DNA of 49,835 nt from a virus. The DNA is taken from positions 1 through 49,835 of IMG/VR virus record IMGVR_UViG_3300049847_000068. One strand, 5' to 3'. Numbering within the stretch: the first letter of the stretch is position 1; the number at the start of each line of letters is the position of its first letter. The position numbers and the translations under genes were made by a program. The notes beneath the pieces were generated by a model. It saw only the letters and a program-made list of their open reading frames with translations, searched no databases and was not told the origin of the DNA. Below, in pieces: positions 15,151 to 23,984 of this stretch.

Positions 15151-18100
15151 TTGGCGAACATTTACGACGTCGTCGACAAACAGAGAGCGGCTCTTCTCAA
15201 GAGAGAGTACGACACTGTCAAACGACTCGTTCGAGCCTACGAAGTGGCTCAGCTCAAAGTCGAGAAGTCGATCAAGCTCTTTCAGCTCAAGATCGAGAAC
15301 GCGCAAGCGGCAGGCTTGACCCCGTCGCTGTCGTGGTATTACCAAGAAGCTCGACTTGAGAACATACTCCGAGAGATCAGAGGTCATCTCGACGAGTACG
15401 CGAAAGATGCTGTCGAGTTCGCGTCGACAGCTCGCGACGACGCTTATCAGCTAGGGGCCGTCCATGCTCTTCGACTCGCAGAAGCTCAAGTTTACGGCGA
15501 CATCGCAGGGTTACACTCGACAGCGTTCGCGAACGCTCAGGCTCTGCTGTCCGGTACATCTCCACTCAAGAAGCTCTTCGATGACATAGGCCCGACAGCG
15601 ACGACGTCAGCGAGGGCTCTTTTCGCTGAAGCGATAGCAGAAGGGTGGAACCCTCGAAAGCTAGGAGTTCAGCTCGCGAGTCAGATCGACGGGCTCGTCA
15701 ACAAGCGCGGCGTCTTGATCGCTCGAACGGAGATCATTCGCTCATACCGGACAGCGAACACTGACGTCTACAAACGAAACGCTGACGTAATAAGGGGCTG
15801 GCGGTGGACAGCCGCTAAGACCGCCGCGACCTGCGCCATGTGTCTTGCGCTCGACGGTGAGATATTCCCTGTCGATCAGACGCTGTCGAGCCACCCGGCT
15901 TGTCGTTGCTCGATGGTTCCCCTACCTAATACTGACTTCGGCGGGCCTCAGCCGCAAAGCGGCGAGAAGTTCTTTCAGAATCTCAGCGAACGCGAGCAGA
16001 ACGCGACGCTCGGCAAAGGTAAAGCCGAGATGTATCGAGCAGGGCAGATCACGCTCAAAGATAACATTCATTGGGTCGACTCGCCTGAATGGGGTCGACA
16101 GCCAGCTTCTCGACGTCTTGATAATCTCAAAGCGAAGTATCTCTCGAATGAACTCCCTTCTCAGCGAGGGTATCTGAAGGTGTCGAGCTTCGAGCCGCGA
16201 CCTGCTCAGCTTCTGAGCGACTTACTGACAGAAGCAGAACGCTCAGCGAACGACCCTGTCGTCAAAGCTCTCGACAAGTGGGCTAAGGTTCCGACATTCA
16301 AGTCAGGCGACAAGAAGCTGACGTTCCCGACAGTAAAGAAAGCTCCGTATAAAGCTCTTGCTAAAGACTTGAAGTCACTCGACTCGACCATCGAAGACGT
16401 CGAGCTGTCGTCGATGACGTCGACGCTTCGCTGGATCGGCGACGACAAAGTTAAAGCGATGATCTCGAACTTAGGGGACGGCCCTGATCTCCCTGTAGTC
16501 TTTCGCTCGAACGGTCGACTATACATTCACAACGGCGACAGCGTCGCTCGATTGCAAGCTAAAGCGATGCTAGGGCAGACGAAAGCATCTGTCAGAGTCT
16601 TCGACGCCGACGCCCTTGTCGTCACGAAGAGCCCGCTCGATCTCGCGAAAGAAGCAGTTCAGGCTCTCGGTGTCAAGAAGATCGAGATCAGAGCAGGAGT
16701 ATCAGATGCTGATGCTGTCAAATCGCTCGAATGGGCGGCCGATCGGTTCAAGGTGACAGGCGTCGTTCCGAACAATCTTGAAGTCTGGAACGGCTCGACG
16801 ACAGGGGTCAGCGGAACGTCGATGGTCGTCGGGACTGACTTGTCAGACTACGTTGCTGAAGACATCGTCGACACTCTCAACAATTCATGGATGACGCGAA
16901 CCTCTGGCGACGCGACGATCAGACAGCTCAAGACGAAGACGGTTCAAGTCTCTCTCGACAGAGCTGAGAACACTGAGGCCAAGCTCTATGCTTCGCGATT
17001 CACTATCGACAGCGTAAAAGCTGAGCCGTTACTCGACGAGTTCGCCAAACAGCGTTACAATCTGATCTCTCACGATGCCTTCGCTCTTTCTGCTGTCGAC
17101 GACGCGGTCAAAGAAGCCGTCATTCTCTATCGTCGCGGCGAATACCGACTCGGCTCCTTGCCCGAAGAGATCGAGAAGGCGTTCTTGAAGCAAGCCCAGA
17201 CGATCATAGGCAAGAAGAAGACGCTCCCAGCGTTTACAGACTCAGAGAACATCTTATTCCACCAGATAGGTCAGCAAGCGGGCTCAAATCCGGGCGGCAA
17301 ATACTTGGGCATGGACGGCGTCGAGCGATACGTCAAGTTCTATGACAACCCTGAACGGTCAATGGTCGAGCTGATCGCTAACTCGATTTATGAGGCGAAC
17401 GGAATCAACGTTCCGAAAGCTCTGATCTTCGATCACGGCGCAAAGAAAGCGTTCGCGACAGAGATCATCGAGTCAAATCAGACAATCGCGTCGATGGGTG
17501 GCGTCTCAGGAGTCGACGTCGGCTTCTTGAAAGATGCTTTCGACGGGTATCTGACTGACGCCTTCTTATCGAACTGGGACGTCATCGGTACAGACGAAGC
17601 GAACATGGTGATCGCGGGTGGGAGAGTCTTTCGAATCGACAACGGCGGTACGTTCATCTTCCGCGCTCGCGGCGGCGACAAAGCTCAGTCGATCTTGACT
17701 TCGTTCGACGACTTCTGGACGCTCGCAGGGCCAAGCGGGCAATACGGCCCCGTTCTAAAACGTCTAGGCTTCGACACGCTCGAAGATGCTGAAGCTCTGA
17801 TTAAAGTTCAAGCGAAGAAGCTCTCGAAGACGCTCGACAAGATCGCGACGACAGATAGCGGCTGGCGAGCTTACTTCGACAAGCTGACAGGGGGAGCGTT
17901 ATCAGATACAGCAAAAGGGCGTATGGCTGAGATGATGATCGAGCGACGGAAACTTCTCGACGCTCAGATGACCCAGCTCGAAGCAAGAGCGAAAGCTCGC
18001 AAGGCCGCGCTTAAAGCGGCGGGCAAAGCTAAGAAGAAGCCGCTCAAGATGAAAGGCGCATACCTGCCTGACGGGACTCGATTCATGGACGCGAACAATA

Positions 18101-18867
18101 TTCAGTACGACGAGATTGTCAACCTGCCTATATGGGATCAACTCGACCCGGCTCTAACAAAAGCGGAAAACTATCTTACAGGAACAGGAACTCAAGACGA
18201 ATCTCTCAAGCAGATTATCGAACTACAAAATCGAGCAGGGAAGCCGAAGGCCGCGACTAAAGCCGATATCGACGTCGCTGACTGGGTCGCGTTTCGAGGC
18301 GTCAGCGAAGAGAAGTTCGCCAAAGATTACTACGACGGCGACTTGTTTCACGGGCTCGGCTATTACGGCAGTGGAACGTATACAGCTTCAATCAGAAAGA
18401 CAGCGGTCGGCTCGCTGAAGCCACATCGACCCGACGCGCTGTTGAGGGCTATCGACGAAGCGAAGGGCTACGCTGAAAGTCGATCAAACAATTTACGCGG
18501 CGTGAAGAAAGGGCTTATATCCATGCTCGTCGAGCCTGACGCGCTCGTCGTCAGCCATAACGATATGACGAAAATTCAATCCGCTCTTCAGAGGCTCATC
18601 ACATCGCTCGAACGTGCGGCGCACATTGCAGGTGATACAGCGACTATAGCTCGCCTTGCTAGTATTCATAGAATCGCACAAGACGAAGGTCGACTCGCCG
18701 CGATTCTAGGCTTCGACGGAATCGACTATTGGCAAGGAGAAGGCATGGGCTCTTATCTCGTTTTGCTTCATAGGCAAAAAGTTCGCGTCATGCACTCGAA
18801 CGCTTGGACTCACTTTTACAAGAAGATCATGGAGGCGATTGAACGATGGACATTCAAAGAACAGTAA
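15151..18867 (+). CDS. giant MuF minor head polyprotein with ParB-like, kinase-like and ADP-ribosyltransferase-like domains
   Basis: 1238 residues from TTG 15151; a typical MuF/SPP1 gp7 protein has 300-500. Residues ~1-265 are the helical minor-head region and MuF domain: IARTEIIRSYRTANTDVYKR, C228/C231 and HPACRCS (H248, C251, C253). Residues ~405-495 resemble a ParB/Srx fold (LPVVFRSNGRLYIHNGDSVA). Residues ~500-695 are unrecognised. Residues ~700-885 look like a HipA/PI-kinase fold with K729 (RYVKFY), D810 (SNWD), N818 and D830 (FRIDNGG). Residues ~1040-1225 look like an ADP-ribosyltransferase: R1049 (AFRG), a GSGTYTA motif (S1074) and a closing GFDGIDYWQGEG then YLVLLHRQ. Probably packaged in the head and injected. 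Overlaps the next gene by 22 bp. Confidence 0.8.
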   Translation: MANIYDVVDKQRAALLKREYDTVKRLVRAYEVAQLKVEKSIKLFQLKIENAQAAGLTPSLSWYYQEARLENILREIRGHLDEYAKDAVEFASTARDDAYQLGAVHALRLAEAQVYGDIAGLHSTAFANAQALLSGTSPLKKLFDDIGPTATTSARALFAEAIAEGWNPRKLGVQLASQIDGLVNKRGVLIARTEIIRSYRTANTDVYKRNADVIRGWRWTAAKTAATCAMCLALDGEIFPVDQTLSSHPACRCSMVPLPNTDFGGPQPQSGEKFFQNLSEREQNATLGKGKAEMYRAGQITLKDNIHWVDSPEWGRQPASRRLDNLKAKYLSNELPSQRGYLKVSSFEPRPAQLLSDLLTEAERSANDPVVKALDKWAKVPTFKSGDKKLTFPTVKKAPYKALAKDLKSLDSTIEDVELSSMTSTLRWIGDDKVKAMISNLGDGPDLPVVFRSNGRLYIHNGDSVARLQAKAMLGQTKASVRVFDADALVVTKSPLDLAKEAVQALGVKKIEIRAGVSDADAVKSLEWAADRFKVTGVVPNNLEVWNGSTTGVSGTSMVVGTDLSDYVAEDIVDTLNNSWMTRTSGDATIRQLKTKTVQVSLDRAENTEAKLYASRFTIDSVKAEPLLDEFAKQRYNLISHDAFALSAVDDAVKEAVILYRRGEYRLGSLPEEIEKAFLKQAQTIIGKKKTLPAFTDSENILFHQIGQQAGSNPGGKYLGMDGVERYVKFYDNPERSMVELIANSIYEANGINVPKALIFDHGAKKAFATEIIESNQTIASMGGVSGVDVGFLKDAFDGYLTDAFLSNWDVIGTDEANMVIAGGRVFRIDNGGTFIFRARGGDKAQSILTSFDDFWTLAGPSGQYGPVLKRLGFDTLEDAEALIKVQAKKLSKTLDKIATTDSGWRAYFDKLTGGALSDTAKGRMAEMMIERRKLLDAQMTQLEARAKARKAALKAAGKAKKKPLKMKGAYLPDGTRFMDANNIQYDEIVNLPIWDQLDPALTKAENYLTGTGTQDESLKQIIELQNRAGKPKAATKADIDVADWVAFRGVSEEKFAKDYYDGDLFHGLGYYGSGTYTASIRKTAVGSLKPHRPDALLRAIDEAKGYAESRSNNLRGVKKGLISMLVEPDALVVSHNDMTKIQSALQRLITSLERAAHIAGDTATIARLASIHRIAQDEGRLAAILGFDGIDYWQGEGMGSYLVLLHRQKVRVMHSNAWTHFYKKIMEAIERWTFKEQ

Positions 18868-19073
18868 CACCCGACGAGTCGCGGCTCGCGGCTCGAATCC
18901 TCAACAGCATCGAGAACAGCGATGACTACTTCAAAGCGAAGCAACTTCTTCAGAGCGGCTCGTTCAACGAGGGAGCGACAGCTCAGCGAAAAGAGATACT
19001 CGTCGAAGTCGCTCGACTCTCAGGCGAAACGCTCGCATTTTGGGTCAAAAATACGGGGTATCGCGTCGATTGA
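18846..19073 (+). CDS. small hypothetical protein
   Basis: 75 residues, preceded by ATGGAGGCGATTGAACG, which gives a Shine-Dalgarno inside the end of the MuF gene. Charged and helical, with no recognised domain. Its place directly after a toxin-like C-terminus makes an immunity or chaperone role worth testing, but nothing in the sequence proves it. Its stop overlaps the following TTG as TTGA. Confidence 0.65.
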   Translation: MDIQRTVTPDESRLAARILNSIENSDDYFKAKQLLQSGSFNEGATAQRKEILVEVARLSGETLAFWVKNTGYRVD

Positions 19074-19381
19074 ACATCTTCGAACAAGCTCTCGAAGACG
19101 CGAGAGATCGAGCGATTGTCGAGAAGATCGAAGAGAACTCTCAGCTCTTCGCCTACACGCTTGAACGAGTCGAGCGAAACGAAGGCGAAGCGGGCTGGTC
19201 GAATCACTTCAGGCCGATGTATCAAGGAGTCTTCGTCTACGGGCTCAAGCTGACAGTTCTCTCTCCTGAGCCGTTCGAGTTCGAAGTCGTCTACCCTTGG
19301 GTCATCATCGCTCGATACCCTTACTGGCTCGAATATCGTCACGGCGACAAGGTTCTTCGAATAACGTCGCGCCCGCTCTGA
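19070..19381 (+). CDS. small hypothetical protein
   Basis: 103 residues from TTG 19070, which overlaps the previous stop; ATG 19040 in the same frame would add ten residues. N-terminal helix, then beta-rich (YGLKLTVLSPEPFEFEVVYP, ARYPYWLEYRHGDKVLRIT). Not recognised. Coupled to the gene upstream. Confidence 0.65.
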   Translation: MNIFEQALEDARDRAIVEKIEENSQLFAYTLERVERNEGEAGWSNHFRPMYQGVFVYGLKLTVLSPEPFEFEVVYPWVIIARYPYWLEYRHGDKVLRITSRPL

Positions 19382-19446
19382 AAATCTTTTGATCGAAGCC
19401 GCACGTCTTAACGCTTCAGGTATCCTCAAAAAGGAGCTTGAACTCT

Positions 19447-20697
19447 ATGAAGAAGTCGTTCGAAGAAATCCGGTCTGAAGTGTACGACCAGCTTAAGATC
19501 ATGTATCCAGCCGATGGGCCTGAAGGGTGCATGGATTGCTACATCGAGAGCCTGTACTCTGACGAAGTGATCTACGCCGTCAAGGACAAGATGTTCCGCT
19601 CGTCGTATCGAATCAACGCTGACGGTGACGCTGAACTTTACGGGACGCCAATCGAGGTCGAGCGCGAAGTCAGCTACGCCCCGGTATTTACAGCTGAGCG
19701 ACTGTTCGTCGCGTTCAAAGAGTCAGCAGAGAACGACATGGTCATTCGACGCGGCAAGCTCTTCGAGGCTGGCGACTTCCCTGACAAGGGCGTCGCGTTC
19801 GACGAAGCTGATCTTGATCGAGCTGTCAGCTCGTTCTCTCCTGTCGACAACGATCTCGAACATAGCTCGACGATTCTCGACGGTCAACTGGGTCAGCTGA
19901 CGAAGATTTGGCGTCAAGGCTCAGAGCTGTTCGGCGACGTTCAACTCCCCAAGTGGCTCGACGACACTATCGGCGAAGCGGCGATTAAAGTCTCGCTTGC
20001 GTTCGACAGAAGCAAGAACATCGTCGGGAACGCTCTCGTTCTCAAGCCTCGAATCGAAGACGCGGCGATTCAAGCCGCTTTTTCTACTTTTTCGCGTTCT
20101 CGTCCGTCTGATATAACGAAGGGTGTCAAGCCCGGAGACAATAAACCTATGAAACTCAAAGACGCTCTCAAAAAGTTCTTCTCCGTGGAGAACGTTACCG
20201 ATCTCGAACAAGAGGTCACGCTGACACTCGCTGACGATGAGCTGATCGCGCCCGTCATCGACGAGCCTATCGTTCCTCCTGTCGTCGCCCCTGCTCCTGT
20301 CTTCAAAGAAGACCCGCGAGTCTCTGCTCTCGAAGCCGAACTCGTCAAAGGCAAGGGATACGCTTTCGCTGACGCTGTCATCACGTCGAGAAAAGCTCTG
20401 CCCGCTCAGCGAGAGCAAATCGCCGCGATGTATTGTCAAGCTGTCAAAGCTGACGCTTCAGGCGGCTCCGTATTCTCAGCGGCTGACGGTGTAGTTCAAG
20501 GGGCGCAAGTCAACGGGCTCAAGGCGTTCTTCGACTCAGCTCCTTCTCATTCACTTGTAGGCGAAGCGTTCGTCGACGATACGGCTGTTCTTCTGTTCGG
20601 AGATCGAGCGACGCAAGCCGTCGACGCCGCACGAACTCAGGACTTGCTGAACATGACTGATCTGGGCCGCAAAGCCGCAGAAGCATCAAAGAACTAG
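19447..20697 (+). CDS. prohead protease-scaffold fusion
   Basis: 416 residues from ATG 19447 (AAGGAG 10 bp upstream; TTG 19438 is too close to it). Residues 1-75 form a small domain (DCYIESLYSDEVIYAVKDKM then SSYRINADGDAELYG) that I recognise from the front of other phage protease-scaffold proteins. Residues ~75-215 resemble the prohead protease: FDEADLDRAVSSF, DLEHSSTILDGQLGQL (His-Ser pair) and IKVSLAFD. Residues ~235-416 are the scaffold: acidic, Pro/Val linker, helical. It lies between MuF and decoration genes, matching lambda C/Nu3 and Mu I/Z order. Confidence 0.82.
   Translation: MKKSFEEIRSEVYDQLKIMYPADGPEGCMDCYIESLYSDEVIYAVKDKMFRSSYRINADGDAELYGTPIEVEREVSYAPVFTAERLFVAFKESAENDMVIRRGKLFEAGDFPDKGVAFDEADLDRAVSSFSPVDNDLEHSSTILDGQLGQLTKIWRQGSELFGDVQLPKWLDDTIGEAAIKVSLAFDRSKNIVGNALVLKPRIEDAAIQAAFSTFSRSRPSDITKGVKPGDNKPMKLKDALKKFFSVENVTDLEQEVTLTLADDELIAPVIDEPIVPPVVAPAPVFKEDPRVSALEAELVKGKGYAFADAVITSRKALPAQREQIAAMYCQAVKADASGGSVFSAADGVVQGAQVNGLKAFFDSAPSHSLVGEAFVDDTAVLLFGDRATQAVDAARTQDLLNMTDLGRKAAEASKN
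20149..20697 (+). CDS. nested scaffold protein from an internal start
   Basis: In-frame ATG 20149 opens MKLKDALKKFFSVENVTDLE 8-10 bp after GGAG at 20133-20136. It would yield a 182-residue scaffold without the protease, as lambda Nu3 and Mu Z are made. Proposed from this arrangement; not directly proven. Confidence 0.55.
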   Translation: MKLKDALKKFFSVENVTDLEQEVTLTLADDELIAPVIDEPIVPPVVAPAPVFKEDPRVSALEAELVKGKGYAFADAVITSRKALPAQREQIAAMYCQAVKADASGGSVFSAADGVVQGAQVNGLKAFFDSAPSHSLVGEAFVDDTAVLLFGDRATQAVDAARTQDLLNMTDLGRKAAEASKN

Positions 20698-20735
20698 AAC
20701 CCTCTCTCAAACAAACAACCTCGGAGTAAAACACA

Positions 20736-21860
20736 ATGCCTTTCGTAGAACAGATCACTTTCACGCTCAACAAGCTGAACCCGTATATGCTCGCAGACCG
20801 AGCCATTACTTTAGCTCGACGCTTTCAAGCGTCTTCGACTTTTCTTAAGGGCGCGCCGCTAGGTCAAACGACGACTGGCGTCAACGCAGTTCAGACGTTC
20901 ACGGTCGCAGGAACGCCAACAGGCGGCTCGTTCAAGCTCTCATTCATGGGGCTCAAGACGACAGCTATCGCGTGGAACGCTTCAACAGCGACAGTACAGG
21001 CCGCGCTCGAAGCTCTCGCTTCAGTAGGAACAGGCGGTATCGTTGTAACAGGTGCGGGCGCGTTACCCAGCAATGCTCACACGTTCACGTTCTCAGGGAC
21101 TGCTCTCGCGGCGGCTCCGCAACCGCTTGTAGTCTTCGAAACTGCTGATAACTTGCTTACAGGTGGCACGTCCCCGACTGGAGCAGTAGCAAACACGACG
21201 ACAGGCGTCGCGGCAGGGGCTCTCAAAGCGTGGGTCGGTGATCTTATCACTCCGCCGACGATCCCGACTGTATCGACTGTCGCAGGTGGTTCAGTCTTCG
21301 GCGACGGTACGATCACAACCCCGTATACAGTGACAGTCACGTTCTTCAACGAAACTGGAGAAACGACAGTATCGCCCGCCGCTCAAGCTCTCGTCACGTC
21401 GACGAACAGAACGATTCGAGTCGCGGCTTACAGCTCTGTAAACGCGAACATTCAAGGGGCTCGCTACTATGTCAACGGAGCCTTCGCGGGCTCGACGAAC
21501 GTCTCAGGCGGTAACATCGCTCAGACTGACTTGACAGGCTTCTCTGCAACAGCAGGGCAAGCCGCCCCTGAGATTAACGGCTGTTTCGCTACTCGCGACG
21601 GTTCGCACGTTCTTCGAGGCTTCTCTCTCGCCGACTTCTCGACCGACTCTGGCGGTAACGTCACGTTCGGGCTCGACGCGATAGGTATGGAGCATGGGCA
21701 AGAGATGCGAGACGCTCCGTACTACGTCGACGGAATCTTCAGAATGGGCGACCTTTCTGGGATTACAGCGAACAACGGCCCGCAACTTTCCCGCTTTGGT
21801 CGGTTCATCGCAGGACTTTACTCCGATGCTGAGGGCATCTACCGTTTCGGTCAGCTATAA
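20736..21860 (+). CDS. head decoration protein with inserted Ig-like and FN3-like domains
   Basis: 374 residues, CTCGGAG upstream. The N-terminal ~45 and C-terminal ~95 residues (DAPYYVDGIFRMGDLSGI ... RFGRFIAGLYSDAEGIYRF) look like a lambda gpD-like decoration protein and lie between scaffold and major capsid genes as gpD does. Between them, residues ~50-155 form an Ig-like domain (TFTVAGTPTGGSFKLSF ... VQAALEALASVGTGGIVVTG) also found twice in the tail tube gene. Residues ~165-270 are an FN3-like domain (VTVTFFNETGETTVSPAAQ). The inserts would project from the capsid surface and may bind host or mucus glycans. Confidence 0.75.
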   Translation: MPFVEQITFTLNKLNPYMLADRAITLARRFQASSTFLKGAPLGQTTTGVNAVQTFTVAGTPTGGSFKLSFMGLKTTAIAWNASTATVQAALEALASVGTGGIVVTGAGALPSNAHTFTFSGTALAAAPQPLVVFETADNLLTGGTSPTGAVANTTTGVAAGALKAWVGDLITPPTIPTVSTVAGGSVFGDGTITTPYTVTVTFFNETGETTVSPAAQALVTSTNRTIRVAAYSSVNANIQGARYYVNGAFAGSTNVSGGNIAQTDLTGFSATAGQAAPEINGCFATRDGSHVLRGFSLADFSTDSGGNVTFGLDAIGMEHGQEMRDAPYYVDGIFRMGDLSGITANNGPQLSRFGRFIAGLYSDAEGIYRFGQL

Positions 21861-21905
21861 GAGCTTCATAAACTTTTAGAATCGACTTAGAGGAATACAA
21901 AAACT

Positions 21906-22922
21906 ATGAGCAACTTCGTTTTTCCAACAGCGGCAGAACTCCGCGCTATTGAGCAAATCAAGCTCCCCGTTCTCACGATGAACGACCCGATCTTTCAGAT
22001 CATGCCGATCAGGAATACCGAGAACTTTATCGTCATGTGGGAGCAGAAAGATTCTTTCACGGGTCTTCAAGGTCTTCGCGGGCTCGACGGTCAGCCAGCG
22101 AGAATCAACGCTGTAGGCGGCAAGCGATTCCAAATGGTCGCTGGCGTATACGGTGAGTTCTCTCAGGTGTCTGAAGAAGAGCTTACAGTTCGACGTCAGC
22201 TCGGTTCGTTCGGAACGCCGATCAATATCAGTGATCTCGTCACTGAGAGACAAGATCAACTTCTGAGTCGACGTATCGACCGGATTCGACAGATTGGCTG
22301 GAACGTTCTACAGGGCTCGTTCACCGTGTCAGGCCCTCAAGGGCTCGTTCACGCTGACGCTTACCCAGTATCACGCTATACAGCGTCTGTCGTCTGGGCG
22401 ACAGCGGCGACGGCGACCCCACTCAAAGACTTTCGAAACGTTCAGCTCTTCGAAGAAGGGCGTTCAGCGAGCTTCGGGCCAAACGCGAAAGCGTATATGA
22501 ACCGAAGAACGTTCAACGATCTCGTCTCGAACTTGAACGCGAATGACCTCGCAGGTCGACGAACGTCAGGCTTGAACAGCGTTCTGAACTTCGAAGAGAT
22601 CAACCGCGTTCTAATGGGCGAAAATCTTCCGCAGGTCGTCATCTATAACGACGGCTACATCAACGACTCAGGCGTCTGGACGGGCTTCATCCCGAACAAT
22701 CGCGTCATCGTTGTTGGCGCAAGAGCAGTCGGCACGACGATGGAGTATCAGATGGTTCGAAACGCCACAAACCCGAACATGGAGCCCGGAGCTTATACGC
22801 GAGTATGGGATTCAGCTCAAGAAGACGGCGGTCGACCTCCGAGAAAGATCGAAGTTCACGACGGTCACAACGGAGGGCCAGCTCTGTTGTTCCCCGGTGA
22901 CATCGTCAACATGACAGTCTAA
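21906..22922 (+). CDS. major capsid protein, lambda gpE-like
   Basis: 338 residues after CTTAGAGGAAT. It matches the phage major capsid protein E family: LPVLTMNDPIFQIMPIRN, ARINAVGGKRFQMVAGVYGE, RRIDRIRQIGWNVLQGSF, PNAKAYMNRRTFNDLVSNL and the C-terminal IPNNRVIVVGAR. HK97 fold expected. Directly follows the decoration gene and ends at a perfect 12-bp hairpin, which suits a highly transcribed gene. Confidence 0.93.
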   Translation: MSNFVFPTAAELRAIEQIKLPVLTMNDPIFQIMPIRNTENFIVMWEQKDSFTGLQGLRGLDGQPARINAVGGKRFQMVAGVYGEFSQVSEEELTVRRQLGSFGTPINISDLVTERQDQLLSRRIDRIRQIGWNVLQGSFTVSGPQGLVHADAYPVSRYTASVVWATAATATPLKDFRNVQLFEEGRSASFGPNAKAYMNRRTFNDLVSNLNANDLAGRRTSGLNSVLNFEEINRVLMGENLPQVVIYNDGYINDSGVWTGFIPNNRVIVVGARAVGTTMEYQMVRNATNPNMEPGAYTRVWDSAQEDGGRPPRKIEVHDGHNGGPALLFPGDIVNMTV

Positions 22923-22931
22923 AGCAAAAAG

Positions 22932-22970
22932 AACGCTGTTCGAAAGTTTTGAAGACTCTCGAACAGCGTT
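22932..22970 (+). terminator. 12-bp hairpin after the major capsid gene
   Basis: AACGCTGTTCGA (22932-22943) pairs perfectly with TCGAACAGCGTT (22959-22970); 15-base loop, then TCCCCC. With little T-run it may be a partial terminator or a 3' stabiliser. Confidence 0.72.
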
Positions 22971-23009
22971 TCCCCCATTATCAAAACTCTCAAACAGGAA
23001 CAAAACAAA

Positions 23010-23537
23010 ATGGAAAACCAAACCTTTGCAGTACAAGTCGACGCGCTCGGATTCGAATCAGGGTGTGCCCGTCGCGGTGAGATCGTCACGGCAGAACAGC
23101 TAGGCGTCGAGAACGTCGAGCGACTCCTGCTCGCGGCGGTCATTGTGCCTCACTTTGTCGAATCGCTCGAAGAGCCCGCTTCAGCTGAGACGGCCCCCGT
23201 CGAGCCGACTCTTCAAGAGCGTTTCGCTGTCGGGCTGACACCAGCAGAATCAGACCTGACAGGGCCTGAAGTCGACTGGATTCTCGACGTTCAAGCTGGC
23301 GTCACTGAGATCGCTTTCGACGACGCCGCGCTCGACTCGCTGACAATCGCTCAGATGGTAGAAAGAGCCGAAGCTCTCGGAGCAGAAGTCGTCAAGAAGC
23401 CGTCGAAGAAGATCGACGCTGTCTCGATGCTCAAATACGCTGTCGACACGTACATTCGCGACTGGGAAGTCGAGATCGAAGAGCCTGTCGAGACCGAATC
23501 AAAAACAGAAGAAGCAAGCGACGAAGGGGAAGGGTAA
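23010..23537 (+). CDS. hypothetical head-tail region protein
   Basis: 175 residues after AACAGGAACAAAAC. The N-terminal 50 residues (TFAVQVDALGFESGCARRGE ... VTAEQLGVENVERLLLAAVI) resemble short head-region proteins that follow major capsid genes. The rest is acidic and helical, ending in a Glu-rich tail. No enzyme motif seen. May be a head completion or accessory protein. Confidence 0.68.
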   Translation: MENQTFAVQVDALGFESGCARRGEIVTAEQLGVENVERLLLAAVIVPHFVESLEEPASAETAPVEPTLQERFAVGLTPAESDLTGPEVDWILDVQAGVTEIAFDDAALDSLTIAQMVERAEALGAEVVKKPSKKIDAVSMLKYAVDTYIRDWEVEIEEPVETESKTEEASDEGEG

Positions 23538-23618
23538 ACTTACTCTCGCCTTCGATTGTCCTTCCTTGGCTCACAACGAACGGGCTCCTGAGACGCAAGT
23601 CGACGGGGCCCTTCGTCC

Positions 23619-23624
23619 TATAAT
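23619..23624 (+). promoter_or_regulatory. candidate -10 box 6 bp from a start codon
   Basis: TATAAT at 23619-23624, then AGAATC and ATG 23631. No good -35 is visible 16-18 bp upstream. The rest of 23538-23618 shows no other signal. If active, transcription would start at or next to the ATG. Confidence 0.4.
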
Positions 23625-23630
23625 AGAATC

Positions 23631-23984
23631 ATGGCGACGACATATACATTCTCTTCAACGCTGATCGACCGCGCCCGTAGGCTCTTAGGCGACACGGGAG
23701 TCGATGGGTCGCTGTTCTTGCTGACTGACGAAGAGATACTCGCTGAGACGTCGACTTCGCCGTTCAACAAAGCCGTCGCAAATCTAGCTGACAGCTTAGC
23801 GACTCGATTCGCACAATACCCAGACGAGACAGACACCCCCGGAGGTCATACGCTGAAGTGGACGTCGCGAGTCAAAGCGTGGCAAGAGCTGTCGAAGCTC
23901 TTCAGAAAGACGTCGAATTCGAGTCGCGGCGGCGCGGCTCAACTCGCATTACTGACGAACCCGTCTGAGACTAAGCTGTTATGA
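23631..23984 (+). CDS. head-tail connector/adaptor protein
   Basis: 117 residues. STLIDRARRLLGDTG then LLTDEEILAE and ANLADSLATRFAQYPD are typical of gp6/gp16-like head-tail adaptors (R-x-x-LGD ... L-D-E-I). These assemble beneath the portal. Overlaps the next gene by 4 bp. Confidence 0.7.
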   Translation: MATTYTFSSTLIDRARRLLGDTGVDGSLFLLTDEEILAETSTSPFNKAVANLADSLATRFAQYPDETDTPGGHTLKWTSRVKAWQELSKLFRKTSNSSRGGAAQLALLTNPSETKLL

